A stretch of 64,000 bases of DNA from Trabulsiella odontotermitis (GTDB lineage: Bacteria > Pseudomonadota > Gammaproteobacteria > Enterobacterales > Enterobacteriaceae). The notes below the pieces were generated by a model, which made no database searches, was not told the origin of the DNA, and saw only the letters and a list, made by a program, of their open reading frames with translations. The position numbers and the translations under genes are program-made. Each line of letters starts with the position of its first letter. The stretch's first letter is position 1. Shown piece by piece: positions 36,101 to 42,522 of this stretch. The DNA is taken from the NCBI RefSeq assembly GCF_030053895.1, contig NZ_CP125781.1, positions 1,240,001 through 1,304,000 on the forward strand, given 5' to 3'.

Positions 36101-36571
36101 CGCGCCGTCACCGCCGTTATCGGAACCATTGTCCTCTGAACTACCACCGCTACCGCCGGTGGAGGCTGCGGCGGCAATCCCACCCGCGACAGCGATCCCG
36201 CCCAGCGCCCAGGGCCAGAGCGCGCCACCGGCTTCACTCCCTGATTCCGTCACCAGCAGAGCATTGATATCGTCAATGTGTTCAAACTGGAGTGCAGTGT
36301 CGGGATCCTCTACCCACCAGAGCGCGCCCTGGCTGTCTTCCAGCACCAGCTGGCTACCACCCAGCTCTGACGACGCGTAAAAATTCCTGATGGTGATCGT
36401 CTCACCAGAGTGCAGGGTGATAATCATGTCCTGGTTCGAGCGGGCAATACTGGCGATATCCGAACGTTCAAGCTGGAGTTTAACGATCGAAGACGAATTC
36501 AGGGTAATGACAGAAGATTCAACTTGCTGAGAGACACCGGTCACTTTAGAGATAATGGATACTGGACGCAT
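27116..36571 (-). CDS. bapA: Giant BapA-like biofilm adhesin, ~3151 aa
   Basis: The start is MRPVSIISKVTG at 36571, matching the BapA N-terminus and preceded by GGAG; the open frame itself runs longer. Residues 1-115 are the BapA prefix domain. A Gly/Ala hydrophobic stretch (118-138) and a Ser/Asn/Gly linker follow. Next come 21 Ig-like repeats of about 100 aa (repeat core GNWSFTP..L.DG.H), three VCBS-like units (GTL.I...G.YTYTL) and a C-terminal type I secretion signal (DKIDIGDLLVGW ... LENVHTTLDELI). Secreted by the adjacent transporter and held at the surface for cell-cell or host adhesion. The position between smpB and ssrA is that of Salmonella SPI-9. No internal frameshift is seen. Confidence 0.93.
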   Translation of the reverse strand: MRPVSIISKVTGVSQQVESSVITLNSSSIVKLQLERSDIASIARSNQDMIITLHSGETITIRNFYASSELGGSQLVLEDSQGALWWVEDPDTALQFEHIDDINALLVTESGSEAGGALWPWALGGIAVAGGIAAAASTGGSGGSSEDNGSDNGGDGAGSGDSNDTTPPGAPTNMNISSEGTTVTGNAEPGSMVIIKNAEGTVLGSGRADSNGNFAIELSKPHVSGEQLTATATDDAGNDGPSANINAPNIPFPQTPVIDGAQDDVPAQTGELTQNQFTNDARPALYGTATALSVVHIYDNGTEIGSVRADADGSWNFTPSAPLSDGNHAFTVIATNVKGESQPSGSFTLNVDTDVPDAPAMTALMDDAGPDAGAIAADAITDDSTPTLSGTAEAGNIITIYDNGQPIGSVTVDNQGNWSFTPGTPMVDGTHQFGVSQTDKAGNTSPVTQGDTFYVYTTAPVAPTMNAVVDNAGNVTGALTDNQPTDDNTPTFSGTSQPGVTVQIYDNGNAIGSVVADSEGDWSFTPQPPLAEGNHEITVTAINPLGESDPTDAFTLIVDTFAPDAPAGFTVTDNVPDTVGPLQNGQTTNDTTPTLAGTTEANAIIKVYDNSVLVGQTTADTQGNWSFTPSSGLSQGSHSLTVIATDVSGNASPPSGAFVVVIDTTPPQIPTITRVTDDMPGVLGTVANNGLTNDNTPMISGSGEPGSVVKLYDGDTLLTSITVGTSGTWSYQVTTPLDDGEHSFTVTASDSNGNTTAPSSGFTVTIDTGAPATPAIDTVKDDAGTTLTDAQLTDETQPQLSGTGVAGSTITVYDNGDSLGTAIVDDDGAWTFTPETPLGDGSHTLTATATDPAGNESGEASFTLTVDGTAPDAPLIDSVTIVVGGNGMALDSGGATNDQRPTLSGEGEVDSVITIYNNGNEIGSTTVGSNGQWTFQPATDLPEGNNVLTATATDPAGNTGELSGSYTVVVDLTAPDKPAVPTITDNAAPGTGIVGNNGATNDTTPTISGTGDAGNLITIYNGNTPIGSTQVDSNGNWSFTPSPALPEASYTLTVKEADPAGNTSVASDPITFTIDTTPPAAPVISDADDNVGTPATITSGGTTDDGTPTINGTGVDGSIVTLYNGTTVIGEATVTNGEWSITTTTPLQDGTWTLTAVARDPAGNNSPVSGDFTLTVNTVPLTAPVLTDVIDNLDPQTGSLADGASTNDNTLTFNGTGKPGSTVLIYDTDTTTPFDSVTVNQDGSWTWSPVLSEGEHTFSFGAEDNAGNTLPPTNSITLTVDTLPPPPPTVVNVDANGTLISGTAEIGSTVIITDSTGTELGRGLTDTNGEFRVTINPAQLNGEALNAVAQDKAGNEGPSTGFNATNTPGAVQPPTLDVVTDDVNPNSGPLGNGDSTNDTLPTLSGEALPGAIVTIWLDGARLDSVTADSNGDWQYQLTAPLDDGPHRFAVSQTNSGSSPDFTITVDTAVPGVPVLNAIIDDQLPVTGAIASGGTTNDTRPTLSGTAEPGSVLTINDNGTAIGSITVGPGGNWVFTPTTPLGDGPHNITLVATDSAGNVGAPSTGFNFNVDTAVPATPALPTVTDDTGTTPVALTTGDPTRDTVPTLSGTTDANATVQIYDNGTLIGTATADNNGNWSYSGTTFADGSHPITIKVTDPAGNTSATSPTFTLVVDTTAPVAPTITSVVDDRPGVTGPLTSGQVTNDTQPALSGRGEAGATLTILDGSTVLGSVTVQPDGSWTFTPLTPLASGNHSFTVTATDTAGNTSAPSSAFTVVVDITPPAVPVITGVTDNTTPHTGAIADGGTTNDTRPVLNGTGDVGSVITLYSDGVVLGSTTVGSDGNWTFRPPTALTNGSHDFTLTATDAAGNTSGTSADWTVRVDTIAPAAPVISSIVDNTGSVTGPVTGTQPTNDTTPTLNGTAEANATVTIFDGGTQMGQVQADANGNWTFTPGTALGEGNHAFTVSATDIAGNTSAPSAITTIAIDTTGPAAPVVLAVNDTGTQVTGTAEAGSTVTITAADGTVLGTATADGTGAFTATLIPAQTNSETLSATATDRAGNTGTSTSFTAPSTGIPAMPVISSVLDDVAPVAGSVAKGQSTNDTLPELHGTAQAGVVVTLYDNGALLGSTTADAQGNWSFTPSTALDNGVHSFTATAANVNGTSAPSQAFGINVDTVLPDAPTATVSTDGSAISGTAEANSTVTVTLPGGATLTATADGSGNWTATLPTRQIDGESLTVTATDGAGNVSPPYTATAPDLPLAANDNVVNLPLVTDAEVTTQHYDDYGVLLVGALGNVASVLGNDTAQVEFTIADGGSGNVIINAAGTGVVLSLLSSMEILVQVYDTNLQMWTTYADSTDPRFLNLLTLGASGVTLNLEGLPGGSYRVLSYNTDLLATGSYTSLDVTVDQTSAGTITGGTSETGNVISDIDPNSGQDNAPTGTVVTSITDASGTTITVPSGGIDVQGNYGTLHINQDGSYTYTLTDTSATVLGRTESFTYTISQNGSNASANLVVTLGAGATASSVTAADDSTSLVFDTDVSAVNNGASSQGGFTVVGVNLGNVLNANVLDDLSNPIIFDVEEGSTRTMTLQSSVGGVALASSFDLYIYRFNDATQQYEQYRVVDNWLNAPLLGGQSDPLTLTLPGGQYLFLLNTASGISVLTGYTLDVIADHTYNVDSVSATTSGNVLTNDAHSGGATVTEVNGHLVSATGSTTLDGLYGTLTIDAAGNYTYTLKSGVGADSIKTPDSFVYKITGANGDTSTATLNITPTPHGVDAVNDTSSVMAVTTLQDTSQPFTDSSVGTVTWTSSLLNPTTATGNGTIDITAGSAVKDVILHFQIASALALGGLTVNWTIKDGSTIVASGNFSGGSLLGGAIDVTVPGLELHSGSYTLTYTGNVGALSIGSITITPSVRGTTIDLDNFESAGTNTVTGNIFDGSGSTGAADQLASVHTLLTVNGAGGSTATLNPLTSSNAEATINGLYGRLTVGVDGHYTYTLNNGVAISTITQKETFTYTLNDQNGHTDSATLTIDMNPQTVSTAQADRVVGSVYGDTLIYHLLSSNDATGGNGTTDSWSNFSLTQGDKIDIGDLLVGWNGQNSSLGNYLTVSASGNNTVISIDRDGTGSTYHATNLVTLENVHTTLDELIQQNHIVT
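29800..36079 (-). repeat. 21 tandem Ig-like repeats within the adhesin gene
   Basis: About 6.3 kb is made of roughly 300-bp units, each ending with a conserved W[ST]FTP..L..G.H segment; I counted 21. Two kinds alternate: a common long type with TNDTTPTLSGT, and three or four shorter Big_6-like units (first unit, and units 12, 19 and 21) lacking it. DNA identity between units is low, arguing against recent expansion. Confidence 0.85.
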
Positions 36572-37226
36572 CGTTATCACACTCCAATCTGATGAACGCT
36601 GGGTTCTTTCGGTAAGCAAATAGCAATAAGAGAGCGACCGCCCTGGACAGGGTGGTTTTTGCATTTTTGCTGAAACTTTTATGTGATGAATAACTAACGT
36701 TATATGAGTGTCAGAGGCATAGATTTTTCTTTTAATATTGATGGTTAAAAATGATATAGCCAGAAAATATGAAAAGCGCAAATGAAGCTGAAATTAAATA
36801 AAGTGTATGATGAGTTAAGCTACAGTGAAATAAGCGATAAATGTGCGCTATCACTAACACGGAATATTCCTGATGGTTATACATGTTGTGATTAACATAT
36901 TGAATATTAAGGTTTTATCTTGTAGATGAGAGTGGTGTTGACTAATTGCTATACTAAACTATTTCAGTATATCCCTGTATTTTGCGTGTGTTTAGGGGTG
37001 TGATTGTGATTAAAATAAATAAGCGGTAGGGCAAAATAAAGCAGGGAAGATGGCAGGTAGTTGGTAAGTAATATATCGTATATTTAATGGCATCAGATTA
37101 TGCAATTCCGCAGACGGAAAATGGCAAGGGTAAAACGGCTTTAAAGAGAGGATGTTATTAATTAATTTTACTTAGGGAGTCTCGGCTATTCCTTAAATAG
37201 AAATAGCCGGAAAATAAATGTGTGTT
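36572..37226. other. AT-rich regulatory gap between bapA and smpB
   Basis: These 655 bp contain no gene I can support. The part from 36,600 to 37,180 is very AT-rich with many A/T tracts. An inverted repeat CGGCTATT / AATAGCCG (37183-37209) just after smpB may be its terminator. The bapA promoter must lie here; the composition would suit silencing by H-NS. Confidence 0.55.
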
Positions 37227-37709
37227 TTAGCGGCCAGCATTTTTCATGATACGCGCTTTATCCACCTGCCATTCACGTTCTTTCACATCTGAACGTTTAT
37301 CATGCTGTTTTTTACCCTTAGCCACGCCAATTTTGACTTTGCACCAGGCATTTTTCCAGTACAGCGACAGCGCTACAACGGTATAGCCTTCACGATTAAC
37401 GCGGCCATAGAGTGTATCCAGTTCGCGCTGATTCAGCAGTAGCTTACGGGTGCGGGTGGGATCACAGACGTAGTGGCTGGAGGCCACCGCCAGCGGTGTA
37501 AAGTTAGCGCCAAACAGGTAAGCCTCACCTTCTTTCAGGAGCACATAGCTGTCGCCAATGTTGGCTTTCCCCGCGCGAAGGGACTTCACTTCCCAGCCCT
37601 GCAGTGCGAGGCCTGCTTCGAATTCATCTTCGATAAAGTATTCGTGACGGGCGCGTTTATTCAGCGCAATGGTGGCTGATCCAGGTTTGTGGGTTTTTTT
37701 CTTGGTCAT
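37227..37709 (-). CDS. smpB: SsrA-binding protein SmpB
   Basis: A 160-aa, full-length SmpB with the conserved N-terminal beta barrel (ATIALNKRARHEYFIEDEFEAGLALQGWEVKSLR) and basic C-terminal tail (KKQHDKRSDVKEREWQ). Binds tmRNA and guides it into stalled ribosomes. Its partner ssrA is on the same strand downstream, beyond the adhesin locus. Confidence 0.98.
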   Translation of the reverse strand: MTKKKTHKPGSATIALNKRARHEYFIEDEFEAGLALQGWEVKSLRAGKANIGDSYVLLKEGEAYLFGANFTPLAVASSHYVCDPTRTRKLLLNQRELDTLYGRVNREGYTVVALSLYWKNAWCKVKIGVAKGKKQHDKRSDVKEREWQVDKARIMKNAGR

Positions 37710-37861
37710 AATGTCCTGAAGTCATCGCTATTCTGATACAGATTTACCCCGATCTTTCCTGCGAGGTGTGATGCGCTATCTTAGCACGAGTTAAGGCTGA
37801 ACGTGTCTTTAACAGAGGATAAATGCTACAATTTGGCCGGTGTTTGATCATGGAAATTGCT

Positions 37862-38299
37862 ATGCCTCAGATTAGCCGGACTGCGCTGGTGCCTTACAGC
37901 GCGGAACAAATGTATCAGCTTGTGAATGATGTGAAATCCTATCCTGCGTTCTTACCGGGTTGCACCGGCAGTCGCGTACTGGAGTCTGGCCCGACGCAGA
38001 TGACAGCGGCGGTGGACGTTTCTAAGGCCGGGATCAGCAAAACATTCACCACCCGCAATACGCTGACCAACAATCAAAGCATTTTGATGCATCTCGTCGA
38101 TGGCCCGTTTAAATCATTGATGGGGGGCTGGAAGTTTACGCCGTTAAGTCAGGAAGCCTGCAAGATTGAGTTTCATCTCGATTTTGAATTCACCAATAAG
38201 CTCATTGAGCTGGCGTTTGGCCGTATCTTCAAAGAGCTGGCCGCCAACATGGTGCAGGCATTCACGGTCCGTGCAAAAGAGGTTTACAGTGCCGGGTAA
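37862..38299 (+). CDS. ratA: RatA / Coq10-like START-domain protein
   Basis: A 145-aa protein from ATG 37862 (MPQISRTALVPYSAEQMYQLV), the E. coli RatA start; an upstream in-frame ATG at 37823 is less likely. SRPBCC/START-like fold. In E. coli it is described as a toxin that binds the 50S subunit and blocks 70S assembly, and as a relative of the coenzyme-Q chaperone Coq10. It overlaps rnfH by 11 nt and is divergent from smpB. Confidence 0.93.
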   Translation: MPQISRTALVPYSAEQMYQLVNDVKSYPAFLPGCTGSRVLESGPTQMTAAVDVSKAGISKTFTTRNTLTNNQSILMHLVDGPFKSLMGGWKFTPLSQEACKIEFHLDFEFTNKLIELAFGRIFKELAANMVQAFTVRAKEVYSAG

Positions 38300-38579
38300 G
38301 ATTACGGTAGAAGTCGCCTATGCGCTGCCGGAAAAGCAATATTTGCAGCGCGTGACAGTGGATGAAGGGGCGACAGTAGAGCAGGCGATTATCGCCAGCG
38401 GGCTTCTTGAGTTGCGTACGGATATCGATCTCAGTAAAAACAAGACCGGTATTTTTAGTCGACCGGTTAAGCTGCATGACGAAGTGCATGATGGCGACCG
38501 TGTGGAAATTTATCGCCCGTTGATTGCCGACCCAAAAGAGTTACGTCGCCAGCGGGCAGAGAAATCCGCCGGGCAGTAA
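38289..38579 (+). CDS. rnfH: RnfH family ubiquitin-like protein
   Basis: A 96-aa protein started at GTG 38289 inside the end of ratA (overlap 11 nt, translational coupling). It shows the beta-grasp pattern of RnfH and the conserved C-terminus VEIYRPLIADPKELRRQRA. Function is uncertain; the pair with RatA is often called a toxin-antitoxin module, a point not settled. Confidence 0.93.
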   Translation: MPGKITVEVAYALPEKQYLQRVTVDEGATVEQAIIASGLLELRTDIDLSKNKTGIFSRPVKLHDEVHDGDRVEIYRPLIADPKELRRQRAEKSAGQ

Positions 38580-38599
38580 TCCCGGGGTTATCGGCCATA

Positions 38600-38626
38600 A
38601 AAAAAGCGCTCAGTGAGCGCTTTTTG
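38600..38626. terminator. bidirectional terminator between rnfH and bamE
   Basis: AGCGCTC / GAGCGCT with a 3-nt loop is flanked by A-run and T-run, so it can stop transcription from both converging genes. Confidence 0.9.
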
Positions 38627-38639
38627 CATTTCTGAATAC

Positions 38640-38981
38640 TTACTGACTGGTCAGGGCAGGTTTGTTATCGATGTTCGTTAACACACCAGCACTGCTGAAG
38701 GTCAGGGTCAGGGTTTGCTGAGTCGGGTTTTCATGACCTGGTTGCTGACGGAACACGTAGAACCAGGTATTAGAGCCAAACGGATCAGACATCATCGGTG
38801 TACCCAGAGCATAAGCAACCTGCTGTTGCGTCATACCGACACGAATTTTTGATACGTCGTTAGGTGCCAGATAGTTACCCTGGTTGATGTCAGGACGGTA
38901 AACCACTCGCTCCAGAGTGGAACAGCCTGCGGTCATCATCAGAAGAACCGCTGCGGCAGCAGTCAGCATTTTACAGCGCAT
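38640..38981 (-). CDS. bamE: Outer membrane assembly lipoprotein BamE
   Basis: A 113-aa lipoprotein with a lipobox (LMMTAGCS) and the SmpA/OmlA fold (NDVSKIRVGMTQQQVAYALGTP; WFYVFRQQPG). It is the small subunit of the BAM complex that inserts beta-barrel proteins into the outer membrane. Normal length. Confidence 0.97.
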   Translation of the reverse strand: MRCKMLTAAAAVLLMMTAGCSTLERVVYRPDINQGNYLAPNDVSKIRVGMTQQQVAYALGTPMMSDPFGSNTWFYVFRQQPGHENPTQQTLTLTFSSAGVLTNIDNKPALTSQ

Positions 38982-39129
38982 AGTGATTTGATTCCTTTTC
39001 GGGCCCGAGCAGCGCGCGGCTCATATGTAATATGCCGATGATAATAGACCTTTAGTCAGTTTAAAACCTCTGCCGGCAGGTCTAACGGCGTTTTTATTGT
39101 GAACTCAGACTCTGAGAAGCAAAAAAAGT

Positions 39130-40791
39130 TTACGCTGCCAGCAACTCTTTCGCATTTGCGAGGGTGTTGCGGGTGACTTCGCTGCCGCCGAGCAGACGCG
39201 CCAGCTCCTGCAAACGCGCGCGTTTATCGAGCGGCAACATGTGTGTTTCTGTCATTTCGCCGTCGGTTTCTTTGCTGACGTAGAAATGATGATGACCGCA
39301 ACCTGCTACCTGCGGCAGATGGGTGACACACATCACCTGAGTGGATTCGCCCAACTGGCGCAGCAGTTTTCCGACAACGGCGGCAGTCGGGCCGCTGATA
39401 CCCACGTCGACTTCATCGAAAATCAGCGCCGGGGTTTCCATTTTACGCGCGGTGATCACCTGAATCGCCAGTGCAATGCGCGACAGTTCGCCGCCAGAGG
39501 CTACTTTCGCAATTGGCTGTAACGGCTGCCCGGGGTTGGTGGTCACGCGGAATTCAATGCGATCGGCGCCTTCTGCCGTGAGGTGTTTTGCATCAAACTC
39601 GACATCAATGGTGAACAGGCCGTGCGGCATTGACAGCGAGTGCATGCTTTCGGTGATCAGCTGCGCCAGCTCCTGCGCACTGTTATGGCGCAGCGTATGC
39701 AACTGTTTCGCGGCGTCCAGCGCTTGCTGATGATGCTGGGCCACGGCGTGGCTCAGGGTTTCCTGAGAGTCTGCCTGATCGTCAAGCTGCTGCTGTTCAT
39801 CCAGCAGAGACTGGTGAAACGCGGGCAGTTCTTCCGGGCTGATATTGTGTTTGCGCGCCAGCGAGATCTGACGAGAAATGCGCTGCTCAAGTTCGAACAG
39901 ACGGTTCGGGTCGAGATCCAGTCGGTCACAGTAGTGGCGTAGTTCGTCACTGGCTTCGCTGAGCTGGATGGAGGCCTCTTCCAGCATATCCAGCAGGCCG
40001 GAGAGTTTGCCGTCCATACCGACCAGCTCGCTGACCAGCTGTTTTGCCGCGTAGAGCTGGCTGTTAAGGTTCACCTCTTCGCCATCGGCAAGGATCGCCA
40101 GCGCGTGCTGGCTGGTGGTTAGCAACTGGCCGCTATTCGCCAGGCGCTTGTACTCTTCGTCGATCTGTTCGAACTCGCCCGGCTGCGGGTGAAATTCATT
40201 GAGCTCTTTCAACTGGTATTGCAGCAGTTCCGCGCGGGCGAGGCGCTCCTGGCTCTGCTGCTGATGCTGTGCCAGATCACGGCAGCTCTGGTGCCACTGA
40301 TGGTAGCGGTCGCTCATTTGCTGCGTAAGCGTGGCCTCACCGGCATAGCCGTCAAGCAACGCTTTCTGATGCTCCGGTTTGACGAGTAACTGGTGCGCAT
40401 GCTGACCGTGAATTTGAATCAGTAACTGACCCAGCTCCCGCAACTGCGACAGGGGAACGGCAGTGCCGTTAATGAAACCACGCGAACGCCCGTCAGCGCT
40501 AATGACGCGGCGAAGTAAACACTCACGTCCGTCGTCGAGCTGATTCTCTTCGAGCCAGCGCAAGGCGGCAGGGGTATCTTTCAAGGAGAAGCGCGCGCAA
40601 AGGTCGGCACGACTGGCGCCAGCGCGGACCATATCCGCTTCGGCGCGCCCACCCAGGCATAACCCCAGGGCATCAATAGCAATGGATTTACCTGCACCGG
40701 TCTCGCCGGTGATTGCCGTCATACCGCTTTGAAAATCGATTTCAAGCTCACGCACGATGGCGAAATTACTGATGGTCAGTTGTGCCAGCAT
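39130..40791 (-). CDS. recN: DNA repair ATPase RecN
   Basis: A 553-aa SMC-like protein with Walker A GETGAGKSIAIDAL near the N-terminus, a long coiled coil, ABC signature VASGGELSRIALAI and Walker B LIFDEVDVGISG. Acts in double-strand break repair. Under LexA control, as the two boxes just upstream show. Confidence 0.97.
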   Translation of the reverse strand: MLAQLTISNFAIVRELEIDFQSGMTAITGETGAGKSIAIDALGLCLGGRAEADMVRAGASRADLCARFSLKDTPAALRWLEENQLDDGRECLLRRVISADGRSRGFINGTAVPLSQLRELGQLLIQIHGQHAHQLLVKPEHQKALLDGYAGEATLTQQMSDRYHQWHQSCRDLAQHQQQSQERLARAELLQYQLKELNEFHPQPGEFEQIDEEYKRLANSGQLLTTSQHALAILADGEEVNLNSQLYAAKQLVSELVGMDGKLSGLLDMLEEASIQLSEASDELRHYCDRLDLDPNRLFELEQRISRQISLARKHNISPEELPAFHQSLLDEQQQLDDQADSQETLSHAVAQHHQQALDAAKQLHTLRHNSAQELAQLITESMHSLSMPHGLFTIDVEFDAKHLTAEGADRIEFRVTTNPGQPLQPIAKVASGGELSRIALAIQVITARKMETPALIFDEVDVGISGPTAAVVGKLLRQLGESTQVMCVTHLPQVAGCGHHHFYVSKETDGEMTETHMLPLDKRARLQELARLLGGSEVTRNTLANAKELLAA

Positions 40792-40819
40792 TGTTGTTTT
40801 CCTGTATGAAAAACCATAA

Positions 40820-40857
40820 CTGTGTTTTCATACAGTATAAACGGGTTTTTTATACAG
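40820..40857 (-). promoter_or_regulatory. LexA boxes of recN
   Basis: CTGTGTTTTCATACAG (40820-40835) fits CTG-N10-CAG perfectly. CGGGTTTTTTATACAG (40842-40857) is a second site with one half changed (CGG for CTG). They lie 29-66 bp upstream of recN, as in E. coli, showing SOS induction. Confidence 0.88.
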
Positions 40858-40876
40858 TAAAGCCCCTTGTTCAAAA

Positions 40877-41755
40877 TCAGAACAATTTTTTTGACCAGCC
40901 CAGTTTGGTGCTTAATGTATTGAAATAGCTGTAATCTTTAGGGTGGATCAGATTGAGGTGATAATCGCAACGGCGGATCAGCACATCTTCACCTTCCTGA
41001 ATCGGCAGGGCGATCTGGCTGTCGCAGCTGATTTCAAGATCGCTGCGGCGATGGGAAAAGCGCAGGCGGATGGTACTGCTGCTGTTGATGACCAGTGGCC
41101 GTGCTGACAGCGTATGCGGGAACATCGGCACCAGCGTAATGGCATCTAGCTGTGGCGTCAGGATGGGGCCGCCCGCCGAAAGCGAGTAGGCCGTGGAGCC
41201 GGTGGGCGTTGAGATGATCAGGCCGTCAGAGCGCTGCGAGAACGCAAAGGTCTCATCAATATACACCTCGAACTCGATCATATGCGCCACTTTGCCGGGG
41301 TGGAGCACCACTTCATTGATAGCTGTGCTGATGCGTTTCTGGCAGTCCTGCTGGCATACCTGCGCTTCCAGCAAAAAACGTTTTTCGCTGATGTAATGGC
41401 CTTCAAGTACATCGGCGAGTTGCTGATGCGCGTTGTCCGGGTCGAGATCAGTCAGAAAACCGAGATTGCCGCGGTTAATACCAATCACTTTGATGTCGTA
41501 ACGCGCGAGCGTACGGGCCGCGCCCAGCATATTGCCGTCGCCGCCGACCACCACTGCCAGATCAGCCTGCTGACCGATTTCCGCCAGCGTACCGGTGCGG
41601 ACATCTTTCAGTTGCAGCTCACGCGCGATCTGTTGCTCAATGATGACGTCATACCCTTTAGTACTGAGCCAGCGGTACAGCATTTCATGTGTCGTCAACG
41701 CGGTAGGGTGACGCGGATGTCCTACAATCCCAATACACTTGAAATGATTGTTCAT
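40877..41755 (-). CDS. nadK: NAD kinase
   Basis: A 292-aa protein from ATG 41755 (MNNHFKCIGIVGHPRH), the E. coli start; the open frame extends 59 codons further but without support. Contains the GGDGN motif (VVVGGDGNMLGAAR) and NE/TPTGSTAY (SDGLIISTPTGSTAYSLSAGGP). Phosphorylates NAD to NADP. Divergent from grpE. Confidence 0.97.
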   Translation of the reverse strand: MNNHFKCIGIVGHPRHPTALTTHEMLYRWLSTKGYDVIIEQQIARELQLKDVRTGTLAEIGQQADLAVVVGGDGNMLGAARTLARYDIKVIGINRGNLGFLTDLDPDNAHQQLADVLEGHYISEKRFLLEAQVCQQDCQKRISTAINEVVLHPGKVAHMIEFEVYIDETFAFSQRSDGLIISTPTGSTAYSLSAGGPILTPQLDAITLVPMFPHTLSARPLVINSSSTIRLRFSHRRSDLEISCDSQIALPIQEGEDVLIRRCDYHLNLIHPKDYSYFNTLSTKLGWSKKLF

Positions 41756-41803
41756 TTTCTCGAGTCCTTGTACCAAATGTATGATGACAATATGTCCGCT
41801 TCC

Positions 41804-41831
41804 CTTGAATCCCGGAAACTGATCCCCATAA
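41804..41831 (+). promoter_or_regulatory. sigma32 heat-shock promoter of grpE
   Basis: CTTGAA (41804-41809), a 14-bp spacer, then CCCCATAA (41824-41831) match the heat-shock sigma factor consensus, 46 bp upstream of the grpE start. Confidence 0.85.
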
Positions 41832-41876
41832 TAAGCGATGTTAGCGAGACGAATACGAAAAAACGCGGAGAAATTC

Positions 41877-42470
41877 ATGAGTAGTAAAGAACAGAAAACG
41901 CCTGACGGGCAAGCCCCGGAAGAAATTATCAAGGAACAGCATGATGAGGTTGAGGCCGTAGAGCCTGATGCGTCTGCTGAGCAGGTGGATCCGCGCGATG
42001 AACAAATTGCGAATCTGGAAGCTCAGCTTGCTGAAGCGCAGAATCGTGAACGTGACGCGCTGCTGCGTGCCAAAGCAGAGATGGAAAACCTGCGTCGTCG
42101 TACCGAACTGGACGTTGAAAAAGCGCATAAGTTTGCGCTGGAAAAATTCGTCAACGAGCTGCTGCCGGTCATCGACAGCCTCGATCGCGCGCTGGAAGTG
42201 GCCGACAGGGCTAATCCGGACATGTCCGCGATGGTGGAAGGTATTGAGCTGACGCTGAAATCGATGCTGGATGTGGTACGCAAATTTGGCGTTGAGGTCA
42301 TCGCGGAAACGAACGTACCGCTGGATCCAAACGTGCATCAGGCGATTGCGATGGTGGAATCTGACGATGTTACCCCGGGCAACGTGCTTGGCGTAATGCA
42401 GAAAGGTTACACCCTTAATGGTCGCACGATCCGCGCTGCGATGGTGACCGTCGCGAAGGCGAAAGGCTAA
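41877..42470 (+). CDS. grpE: Nucleotide exchange factor GrpE
   Basis: A 197-aa protein started at ATG 41877 (MSSKEQKTPDGQ). It has an acidic disordered N-terminus, a long dimerising helix (about 35-100) and a C-terminal beta domain (GYTLNGRTIRAAMVTVAK). Releases ADP from DnaK. Preceded by a sigma32 promoter. Confidence 0.98.
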   Translation: MSSKEQKTPDGQAPEEIIKEQHDEVEAVEPDASAEQVDPRDEQIANLEAQLAEAQNRERDALLRAKAEMENLRRRTELDVEKAHKFALEKFVNELLPVIDSLDRALEVADRANPDMSAMVEGIELTLKSMLDVVRKFGVEVIAETNVPLDPNVHQAIAMVESDDVTPGNVLGVMQKGYTLNGRTIRAAMVTVAKAKG

Positions 42471-42522
42471 TTCGCCGCCGTAGTGCCGGGGAGGCGGCTT
42501 CGCCTTACCCGGCCTACCACAT

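Noticed and set aside
27041..36592. Many long plus-strand open frames (up to 370 codons) opposite the adhesin gene
   Set aside because: They arise from the GC-rich, repeat-biased codons of bapA on the minus strand, have low-complexity translations and no ribosome binding sites or family motifs.
37823..37861. Upstream start for ratA
   Set aside because: The 13 extra codons are not part of the conserved family start (MPQISRTALVPYS).
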